Origin: Micromonospora thermarum
GTDB taxonomy: Bacteria; Actinomycetota; Actinomycetes; Mycobacteriales; Micromonosporaceae
NCBI RefSeq assembly: GCF_012034245.1
Contig: NZ_JAATEO010000001.1
Location: forward strand, 62,001-126,000
DNA: 64,000 nt
Direction of reading: 5' to 3'
This document shows, one piece after another, positions 58,211 through 64,000 of the stretch. The translations under genes and the position numbers were made by a program. The notes beneath the pieces were generated by a model. It ran no database searches. It saw only the letters and a list, made by a program, of their open reading frames with translations, and was not told the DNA's origin. Within the stretch, counting starts at the first letter, position 1. Each line of letters opens with the position of its first letter.

Positions 58211-58398
58211 TGTGGACGCCGGTGGACGAGCATGTGCGCAGCGTGTGCACAGGCTGTGGACAACGTTTGGGGAATTCGATCCCGGTACGACTGTGAGCTG
58301 GGGAAACGCCGTCCCCACCCTGTGGAGGACAAAATCTCGGCCAGACTCCGGCCTCATTTGTCCCGTACTATCTCCACCATCGGCTACACCTGGACAAC
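58211..58398. promoter_or_regulatory. cluster of DnaA-box-like sequences upstream of dnaB
   Basis: In the 397-bp divergent region between dnaB and the next gene, TGTGGACAA (58255-58263, complement of TTGTCCACA) is an exact actinobacterial DnaA box. Variants are TGTGGACGC (58211), GGTGGACGA (58221), TGTGGAGGA (58321), TTGTCCCGT (58358) and CTGGACAAC (58390). No gene is evident between 58042 and 58438. Confidence 0.5.
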
Positions 58399-58438
58399 GA
58401 CTATTGCGCTTTCGGTTGAGAAGGGTCACGCTCCGGCC

Positions 58439-59965
58439 GTGAGTTACCGGGACTGGGGACGCGGAGAGGATGTTCCGCGCGGGCGACGCCCGACCGCCCG
58501 CTGGGGCGATCCCGCCGACCCACCGGTCGCCCCCTACGCCTCCGGCTCCGGCGACTACCGCACCCCGAGCCGACGACGCGCGATCGAGCGCGGCCAGCAG
58601 GAGCCGGTCGACGCGTACCTGCCCCGCTGGGCCCTGGAGTCGGGCGTCCAACGTGCCGACGGCGGCGGGCGGCACGCGGCGCCGGACGACGACGATGACG
58701 GGTACGAGCTGGACGCTCCCCGCTCGTCGGGGGGTCGGCGGGCCACCGAGCCGACGAGCGGTTGGCGCCGCGTCGCCGAGACGAGCTGGCGGGAGACGCC
58801 GGCGATCGGCGCCGCGCCGGACTCCGACCACACCCGGGAGTGGACCTTCGACCGTCCGCAGGAGCAGGGGTACGTGGGGAGCCGGCGGGCGGAGGACGAG
58901 CCGGTGTCCGACGTGGGCCCGCAGACGCGGCCGAGGCGCGCGGCGTCCCGCCGCCCTCAGGTGGTGTGGTCGGGCATCGACGAGACGGAGGAGCCGGCCG
59001 AGGCGGGGCCGGCGTGGTCCGCGGAGCGGCCGGGCCGGCGGAGCCGCCGGTCGGCCACGCCGCCGGCGGTGGATCCCTGGGATCGGGAGGCGCGGCGCGC
59101 GCCGGAGCTGGAGGAATCGTCGTACCGGCCCGCCGTCGACCCGTGGGACGCGTCCGGCGTGCACGCGTGGCAGCCGGCCGACGAGGTCGACCGCTGGGGG
59201 CGCGCCGACGCCCCGGGCCGGTGGCAGCAGCCGGACGACACCGCCCAGTGGCAGCAGCCGGACAGCACCGGCCAGTGGGACCGGTACGCCGAGCCGCGAT
59301 GGGACCGGACGGAGGTGCCCCGCTCGGACGGCGGCACCGGTGGTTGGTCGTGGGCGCGGGACGACCGGGAGGAGGGTTTCTGGTCGGGCACCCGGCTGGC
59401 CGGGGACGACCCCCGGTGGATGGACGCCCCGCCGTCGGCTCCCCGCTCGCCGGTCGTCTCGTACACGGCTCCCCGTCCGCGCACCGCACCACGGCGGCGG
59501 GTCGAGCCTCCGCCGGCCGCTCCCGCGTCCACGATGGCGGCGGTACGGCGCCGGATCGAGACGGTGGGCACGGGCCCGTGGCCCCGTCGTCTCGAGGACG
59601 ACCTGCTCGACCCGGATCCGGGTGGGCCGCTTCGGCCGCTGCTCTACACGGCGGCGTGCTATCTCCTGCCAGCCCTGGTGATCTTCGTGTGGCTGTTGAC
59701 GCTGGACGGCTCGGCCCCGCCGGGTTGTGTCACGGACATCAGCGGCAACGGGTGCGATTCGCCGCGGTCGCGGGCGCTCGGTTCGCTCGTGGAGGCCATG
59801 CCGCGGTTGGGGTTGGCGTTGGCCAGCAGTCTCGTCGTGGCGTTGCTGCTGCGCCGGGTCGGGACGACCTGGCGTGCGGCCACCGTGGCGTTGGCGGCCG
59901 CGGTCGTCGGCGGGGGTCTGTCGACCGTGATGATCAGCGCGATCACCGGCCAGCCGATCGGCTGA
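58439..59965 (+). CDS. hypothetical membrane protein with Trp/Gln/Asp repeat region
   Basis: 508 residues from GTG 58439. About 400 residues are a low-complexity cytoplasmic part rich in Arg, Asp, Pro and Trp, with a local repeat AQWQQPDDTAQWQQPDSTGQW (about residues 260-285). Two or three membrane helices follow at the C-terminus (LYTAACYLLPALVIFVWLLTL, LGLALASSLVVALLLRRV, ATVALAAAVVGGGLSTVMISAI). The layout is like actinobacterial proteins encoded next to dnaB, but the function is unknown. The start has no evident ribosome binding site, so it is uncertain. Confidence 0.72.
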   Translation: MSYRDWGRGEDVPRGRRPTARWGDPADPPVAPYASGSGDYRTPSRRRAIERGQQEPVDAYLPRWALESGVQRADGGGRHAAPDDDDDGYELDAPRSSGGRRATEPTSGWRRVAETSWRETPAIGAAPDSDHTREWTFDRPQEQGYVGSRRAEDEPVSDVGPQTRPRRAASRRPQVVWSGIDETEEPAEAGPAWSAERPGRRSRRSATPPAVDPWDREARRAPELEESSYRPAVDPWDASGVHAWQPADEVDRWGRADAPGRWQQPDDTAQWQQPDSTGQWDRYAEPRWDRTEVPRSDGGTGGWSWARDDREEGFWSGTRLAGDDPRWMDAPPSAPRSPVVSYTAPRPRTAPRRRVEPPPAAPASTMAAVRRRIETVGTGPWPRRLEDDLLDPDPGGPLRPLLYTAACYLLPALVIFVWLLTLDGSAPPGCVTDISGNGCDSPRSRALGSLVEAMPRLGLALASSLVVALLLRRVGTTWRAATVALAAAVVGGGLSTVMISAITGQPIG

Positions 59966-60164
59966 CGGCGGCCGTCCGGCCCACACCATGCGTCTCGGCC
60001 CGCCCGGCCGCGGGGCACCGACACGTTCGGCCGACCGTCACGTGCAGCCAGCGGGCACGACGTTGTCCCGCTCGATCACCCGCCCGGCCGGGGGCAGGAC
60101 GCGGTGACGCTCGATCTGCGCGGGGCACAGGCCGCCGGGCCCGGCCGGCTCAGGCCCGGGAACG

Positions 60165-60198
60165 GACAGGGCCCGCACCTTTCGGTGCGGGCCCTGTC
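60165..60198 (-). terminator. rho-independent terminator of the rpsF-rplI operon
   Basis: 15-bp perfect arms (GACAGGGCCCGCACC and complement; loop TTTC) lie 18 bp after the rplI stop. It marks the operon end. Confidence 0.8.
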
Positions 60199-60216
60199 GT
60201 GGTGCTGGTGAGGGTG

Positions 60217-60663
60217 TCAGCCCTGGACAACCGTGAGGTTGAACGTGGCGGTCACCTCGGGGTGCAGCTTGATCTTCACCGGGTAGGAGCCGGTCGACTT
60301 GATGTGACCGGGCAGCTCCAGCCGGCGGCGGTCGAGCGTCGGGCCACCGGCGGCCTTGACGGCGTCGACGACCTCGGTCGGGGTGACCGAGCCGAAGAGC
60401 CGACCGCCGTCGCCGGCGCGGGCCTTCAGGTTGACCTTCAGGCCCTCCAGCTGGCCCTTGACCTCGTTGGCGTGGCCGAGGTCGCGGATCTCACGGGCCG
60501 ACCGGGCCCGCTTGATGAGCGTGACCTGCTTCTCCGCGCCCTTGGTCCAGGCGATCGCGAAGCCCTGCGGCAGCAGGTAGTTACGGCCGTAGCCGTCCTT
60601 GACCTCCACGATGTCGCCCGGGGTGCCGAGGCCGGACACCTCCTGAGTGAGGATGATCTTCAT
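60217..60663 (-). CDS. rplI: 50S ribosomal protein L9
   Basis: 148 residues. The N-terminal domain [46 protein letters not shown] and the long connecting helix to the C-terminal domain ([59 protein letters not shown]) are complete. L9 spans the ribosome surface and helps keep the reading frame. It is the last gene of the rpsF-ssb-rpsR-rplI operon, 14 bp after rpsR. Confidence 0.98.
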   Translation of the reverse strand: MKIILTQEVSGLGTPGDIVEVKDGYGRNYLLPQGFAIAWTKGAEKQVTLIKRARSAREIRDLGHANEVKGQLEGLKVNLKARAGDGGRLFGSVTPTEVVDAVKAAGGPTLDRRRLELPGHIKSTGSYPVKIKLHPEVTATFNLTVVQG

Positions 60664-60677
60664 GTCCGTGCCTCCTC

Positions 60678-60917
60678 TCAGCGGGCCGTCGCCGTGTACG
60701 GCAGGAGCGCCATCTCACGGGCGTTCTTGACCGCACGGGCGATCTGTCGCTGCTGCTGCGAGGTCACGCCGGTCACCCGCCGAGCGCGGATCTTGCCGCG
60801 GTCGGAGATGAACTTGCGCAGCAGCGCGGTGTCCTTGTAATCGATGTACGTGATCCCGTCCTTGTCGAGCGGGTTCACCTTCTTCTTCGGCTTGCGAAGT
60901 GCAGCGGCCTTGGCCAT
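60678..60917 (-). CDS. rpsR: 30S ribosomal protein S18 (cysteine-free form)
   Basis: 79 residues from ATG 60917 with AGGAG. The rRNA-binding part is typical ([54 protein letters not shown]). The N-terminal segment [15 protein letters not shown] lacks the Cys-x-x-Cys zinc motif of the usual actinobacterial S18 and has no cysteine at all, so this is a zinc-independent form placed in the main operon. S18 forms a dimer with S6. Confidence 0.97.
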   Translation of the reverse strand: MAKAAALRKPKKKVNPLDKDGITYIDYKDTALLRKFISDRGKIRARRVTGVTSQQQRQIARAVKNAREMALLPYTATAR

Positions 60918-60958
60918 TGCTCGTGCTCCTGGTTTGCGATCGCGGGCGCTCGGCGCCA

Positions 60959-61468
60959 TCAGAACGGGGGCTCCTCGTCGAAGTTTCCGCCACCCGAACC
61001 ACCGCGCGAGGGTGCCGGAGCGGCCGAGGCCCAGGGGTCGTCGAAGTTGCCTCCGCCGCCCTGGCCACCACCGCCACCGAAGCCGCCGCCACCGCCGCCG
61101 GAGCGGGACATCTTCTGCACCTTCGCCGTGGCGTAGCGCAGCGACGGGCCGATCTCATCGACCTCGAGCTCGATGACGGTGCGCTTCTCGCCCTCACGGG
61201 TCTCGTAGGACCGCTGGCGCAGCCGGCCGGACACGATCACGCGGGCGCCGCGCTGCAGCGACTCCGCGACGTGCTCGGCGGCCTGCCGCCAGACGGTGCA
61301 CGAGAGGAACAACGGCTCGCCGTCCTTCCACTCACCGGACGCCTTGTCCATGAACCGGGGCGTCGAGGCGACCCGGAACTTGGCGACCGCCGCACCGGAG
61401 GGGGTGAATCGCAACTCGGGGTCATCGGTCAGGTTGCCGATGACCGTGATGGTGGTGTCTCCTGCCAT
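60959..61468 (-). CDS. ssb: single-stranded DNA-binding protein
   Basis: 169 residues from ATG 61468 with GAGGAGA. The OB-fold covers residues 1-115 ([113 protein letters not shown]). A glycine-rich linker ([18 protein letters not shown]) leads to the acidic tip FDEEPPF that recruits partner proteins. Located between rpsF and rpsR, as in other actinobacteria. Confidence 0.98.
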   Translation of the reverse strand: MAGDTTITVIGNLTDDPELRFTPSGAAVAKFRVASTPRFMDKASGEWKDGEPLFLSCTVWRQAAEHVAESLQRGARVIVSGRLRQRSYETREGEKRTVIELEVDEIGPSLRYATAKVQKMSRSGGGGGGFGGGGGQGGGGNFDDPWASAAPAPSRGGSGGGNFDEEPPF

Positions 61469-61567
61469 GACCATCTCCTCGCGCACTCATCGTCTCGCCG
61501 TACAGGCTCTCAGAGCCGTCCGACAATGCCGACGAGGCTGATCCGGGGGTGCCGGGTAGGGATGCGA

Positions 61568-61858
61568 CTAGCGCATCTCCGGCCGGATGACCTTGGTGCG
61601 CAGCACCGACTCGTTGAGTCGCAGCTGACGGTCCAGCTCAGCCACCGCGGCAGGCGTCGCCTGCAGGTCGATGACGGCGTAGATGCCCTCGGCCTTCTTG
61701 TTGATCTCGTACGCGAGGCGCCGGCGGCCCCACACGTCGGTCTTCTCCACCGAGCCACCCGCGGTCCGGATCACGTTCAGGTACGTGTCGAGCGACGGGG
61801 CGACGGTGCGCTCCTCGAGGCTGGGGTCGAGGATCACCATGATCTCGTAATGACGCAA
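61568..61858 (-). CDS. rpsF: 30S ribosomal protein S6
   Basis: 96 residues from TTG 61858, preceded by GGAGGTGAG. The S6 fold is intact ([92 protein letters not shown]). S6 pairs with S18 on the ribosome. It opens the operon; a structured leader lies just upstream, which would fit autoregulation by the S6-S18 complex. Confidence 0.97.
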   Translation of the reverse strand: MRHYEIMVILDPSLEERTVAPSLDTYLNVIRTAGGSVEKTDVWGRRRLAYEINKKAEGIYAVIDLQATPAAVAELDRQLRLNESVLRTKVIRPEMR

Positions 61859-62190
61859 GACGTGCTCACCTCCTGTGGGCTAAGCGGCCACGGTCCTTCC
61901 GTGGCAGGAGGTCGTGCGTCGTGGCCCGCGCCGGACCGGGGGAACCCGACCGGACGCGGACAACCGGACCAGGATACCCGGTCCCGACGATCATGCCCGG
62001 AGTGGTGGAACGGCACTCCCGGGCACGCGCCGACGGGGGGCCGACCCTGACGTCGATGTCGAGGTCGGCCCCCCGTGACGGAGGCCGCGGGGCGTCCCGT
62101 CCGCATTCCTTGGGTGGGACCTGGGGAGGAACGACCACACCGATGAGGTTGGACCGGAGACGCCCCGCGGAGCTTCATCATGTTGTTACC
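61859..62190 (-). promoter_or_regulatory. long structured leader of the rpsF operon
   Basis: A region of about 330 bp upstream of rpsF contains four stem candidates in series: 62159-62170 with 62085-62096 (12 bp), 62063-62075 with 62034-62046 (13 bp), 62014-62025 with 61994-62004 (11 bp, one bulge) and 61899-61905 with 61887-61893 (7 bp, CCGTGGC). The last lies about 30 nt before the start codon. A role in S6-S18 feedback or attenuation is inferred; no sequence match to a known leader is claimed. Confidence 0.55.
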
Positions 62191-62194
62191 CGAC

Positions 62195-62221
62195 GTTATA
62201 CCGGGTCGCGCGCCTTGTCGG
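62195..62221 (-). promoter_or_regulatory. candidate rpsF promoter (CCGACA - TATAAC)
   Basis: TATAAC (62195-62200 on the minus strand) with CCGACA 15 bp upstream would start transcription near 62188. TATCCT at 61971-61976 is a second candidate -10 box nearer to the gene. Confidence 0.4.
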
Positions 62222-62461
62222 AAAAATCGGCAAATCACAGACAATTTTCTTGTGTCGCGATTTCGGGTTCCAGAGCGGTCCCCGCCGCGCCGGGCCGCGC
62301 GGCGGGGTGCCCCTGCATCGAGGTGGCCGCACGGCCCGCACAGCTCCGGCGTTCGCCGGCCCGCGACGGACCGTCCGTCCCACTCCCCTCAACGACTGCT
62401 CACCCGTCCGGTGACGCCCGGCGCCGGCACCGCCGGCACCCCGGCTGTCAGCGACTCGACG

Positions 62462-62467
62462 TAGGCT
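62462..62467 (+). promoter_or_regulatory. -10 element TAGGCT
   Basis: TAGGCT ends 7 nt before ATG 62475. Confidence 0.6.
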
Positions 62468-62474
62468 CCCCTCC

Positions 62475-63266
62475 ATGCGTATCGGAGCCCACGTCGATTC
62501 GACCGATCCACTGGCGGAGGCGACCGCCAGAGGGGCCGAGGCCGTGCAGTTCTTCCTCTCCGACCCGCAGGGGTGGAAGGCACCGAAACCCCGGGAGGAC
62601 GCGGAGCGGCTCCGGAGCGCCGAGGTCGACCTCTACGTGCACGCGCCGTACGTCGTCAACGTCGCGACGCTGAACAACCGCATCCGCATCCCCAGCCGCA
62701 AGCTGCTGCTCGCGCACGCCCAGTCGGCCGCGGCCATCGGCGCCCGGGGGCTCATCGTGCACGGCGGCCACGTCAACGCGGGCGACGACATCACCGTCGG
62801 CTTCGACAACTGGCGCAAGACCTTCGCGTACGCGGCCGACTCGGGCGGCTTCGGCGTGCCGGTGCTGATCGAGAACACGGCCGGGGGCGAGAACGCCTGC
62901 GCCCGACGGCTCGACGCGCTCGCCCGGCTCTGGGACGCAATCGGCGATCACGAGGTCGGCTTCTGCCTGGACACCTGCCACGCCCACGCGGGCGGCGAGG
63001 AGCTGCTCGGGCTGGTCGACCGGGTCAAGGCCATCACCGGGCGCATCGACCTGGTCCACGCCAACAACTCCAAGGGCGCCTTCAACTCCGGTCAGGACCG
63101 GCACGACAACCTGGACGGCGGCACGATCGACCCGGAGCTGGTGGTCGCGGTGATCCGCGCGGCCGGCGCCCCGGTGGTCGTGGAGACGCCGGGCGGTATC
63201 GACGGCCAGGCCGCCGACATCGCGTTCCTGCGGGACCGGCTCGGCGCGGAGGCTCCGGCCGCATGA
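62475..63266 (+). CDS. endonuclease IV-type AP endonuclease / TIM-barrel protein
   Basis: 263 residues. The TIM barrel of the AP_endonuc_2/Nfo family is complete with the metal ligands in order: [31 protein letters not shown] (His), [10 protein letters not shown] (His), IVHGGHVN (His), [10 protein letters not shown] (Glu), [12 protein letters not shown] (Asp, His), [24 protein letters not shown] (His cluster) and VVVETPGG (Glu). Endonuclease IV cleaves abasic sites in DNA repair. Other members are sugar isomerases, so the enzymatic role is inferred. The next gene overlaps its stop (ATGA). Confidence 0.9.
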   Translation: MRIGAHVDSTDPLAEATARGAEAVQFFLSDPQGWKAPKPREDAERLRSAEVDLYVHAPYVVNVATLNNRIRIPSRKLLLAHAQSAAAIGARGLIVHGGHVNAGDDITVGFDNWRKTFAYAADSGGFGVPVLIENTAGGENACARRLDALARLWDAIGDHEVGFCLDTCHAHAGGEELLGLVDRVKAITGRIDLVHANNSKGAFNSGQDRHDNLDGGTIDPELVVAVIRAAGAPVVVETPGGIDGQAADIAFLRDRLGAEAPAA

Positions 63267-64000
63267 GCCCCGAGAAGTCCGGCGGCTCGCGCCAGCCCCG
63301 CCCCGACGCGGTCAGCGAAGCCACCAGCTCGGGCGGCGACGCCCCGAACCCCACGGACGACCCGGCCGGCGCGACGACGCCCACGAGCCGGGCCGCTGAC
63401 ACGGTCAGCTCCACGAAGAGGCCGGTTGGCGCCGACAGGCCCACGGGCAAGCCGGGGGCCGGCGCCACCGGCACGGACAATCCGGGAGCCGGAACGGCAG
63501 GCACGGACGAGCCCACGGAAAAGCCGGGGACCGGCACGGACAAGGCCACCGACAAGTCGGCCGGTGGGAAGACCGGCACGGACGAGTCCGCCGGGACGGC
63601 CGGCAGCGACAAGCCGGCCAAGGGTGGCGCCGGAAACGCGGCGACCGGCAAGGACGCCGGGACCAGCGGCACGGACGAGCGGGATCCGTTCGCCTCCTTC
63701 GCGCCCGCGCCGGAGCCGGTGCCGACCCGCGCTCGACGCGTGGGCCGCGCCATCGGCCGGGTGCTGGTGCACGAGTGGACGCTCGCCGTCCTCGGCTCGC
63801 TCGTCCTGGCCGTGCTCATGACCTGGCCCACGCTGAAGTACCCGCGCTACACACTGCCGCAGGACACCTGGGACCCGAGCCTCCAGTCCTGGCAGATGGC
63901 GTGGTCCGGCCACGCGCTGCTGACCGACCCGGGCCGGTTGTGGCACTCCAACGCGTTCTTCCCGGAGCGGTGGAGCTTCGCCTTCTCCGACACGCTGCTG
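63263..64000 (+). CDS. large membrane protein (glycosyltransferase-like), 3' truncated by window edge
   Basis: The ATG at 63263 overlaps the previous stop and the frame stays open to base 64000 (246 codons). The first about 150 residues are a low-complexity Gly/Thr/Asp/Lys-rich region with repeated GTDK/GTDE units (for example [22 protein letters not shown]). A membrane helix follows ([20 protein letters not shown]), then [49 protein letters not shown], a loop typical of polytopic membrane glycosyltransferase-like proteins (first acidic loop, GT39/DUF-type). The C-terminal part lies outside the window. The function cannot be fixed. Confidence 0.7.
   Translation, partial: MSPEKSGGSRQPRPDAVSEATSSGGDAPNPTDDPAGATTPTSRAADTVSSTKRPVGADRPTGKPGAGATGTDNPGAGTAGTDEPTEKPGTGTDKATDKSAGGKTGTDESAGTAGSDKPAKGGAGNAATGKDAGTSGTDERDPFASFAPAPEPVPTRARRVGRAIGRVLVHEWTLAVLGSLVLAVLMTWPTLKYPRYTLPQDTWDPSLQSWQMAWSGHALLTDPGRLWHSNAFFPERWSFAFSDTLL

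Noticed and set aside
56464..58296. 610-codon + strand frame antisense to dnaB and its intein
   Set aside because: No recognisable motif; dnaB on the minus strand is unambiguous.
1..64000. tRNA, rRNA, CRISPR, insertion sequences or prophage
   Set aside because: I looked for cloverleaf-like T-loops, direct repeat-spacer arrays, transposases and phage proteins and saw none; only a covariance search could exclude a tRNA completely.

Overview
This window looks like part of a Micromonosporaceae chromosome, most likely Micromonospora or a close relative. The basis is the very high G+C, frequent GTG/TTG starts, near-perfect tandem gene packing, and actinobacterial families such as LCP proteins, Bpa, DUF5926, DUF397/DUF5753 pairs, the TY-chaperone fold and GT87 mannosyltransferases. 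I see no rRNA, tRNA, CRISPR array, insertion sequence or phage block. Most genes are ordinary chromosomal genes. The rplI-rpsR-ssb-rpsF-dnaB neighbourhood at the right end suggests the replication-origin side of the chromosome.

Layout. 0-3.5 kb: three tandem LCP ligases for cell-wall polymers, the first cut by the window edge. 3.5-7.6 kb: rhodanese, GDPD phosphodiesterase, a GAF/PAS histidine kinase, an RsbW-like ATPase and DUF5926. 7.6-27.4 kb: arginine deiminase, pheA, AIM24, OsmC, tandem HAD phosphatases, the proteasome activator Bpa, a solute-binding lipoprotein, DDAH with a divergent Lrp regulator, a secreted beta-propeller protein, a TY-chaperone-like protein, mobA and fdhD. 27.4-30 kb: a small accessory patch with a TatA-like 36-residue protein, a Scr1-type HTH/DUF397 pair and three overlapping small genes. 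30-43.8 kb: DUF4192, fructosamine kinase, moaA, moaD, a metallophosphoesterase, an EndoQ-UvrD fusion, an EamA transporter, two related LppU-like membrane proteins and an AAA ATPase with a striking operator. 43.8-54.8 kb: GT87 enzymes, moaE-moeA, moaC-moaB, a relic of an AfsR/SARP regulator, a GGDEF-EAL protein, a PRTase and a truncated maleylpyruvate-isomerase-like gene. 54.8-62.2 kb (minus strand): dnaB carrying a class 3 intein, followed by a frameshifted homing-endonuclease-like ORF, then the rpsF-ssb-rpsR-rplI operon with a long structured leader. 62.5 kb to the end: an endonuclease IV-type gene and the start of a large membrane protein.

How genes work together. Molybdenum cofactor synthesis is nearly complete but split over several loci (moaA-moaD, moaC-moaB, moeA-moaE, mobA-DUF6457, fdhD). 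DNA maintenance is represented by DnaB, SSB, an AP-endonuclease-family protein and the EndoQ-UvrD fusion. Many genes appear to be leaderless, with a TANNNT -10 element 5-9 nt before the start codon; this guided several start choices.

Most unusual items: the class 3 DnaB intein with an endonuclease carrying a Cys4 insertion, plus the broken free-standing endonuclease ORF whose GTG overlaps the dnaB stop; the EndoQ-UvrD fusion; a TY-chaperone protein whose C-terminus (TGMYL) mimics the proteasome-docking tail of Bpa (TGQYL); two GTCTAGC-N6-GCTAGAC sites before an orphan ATPase; and a roughly 330-nt multi-stem leader of the rpsF operon.
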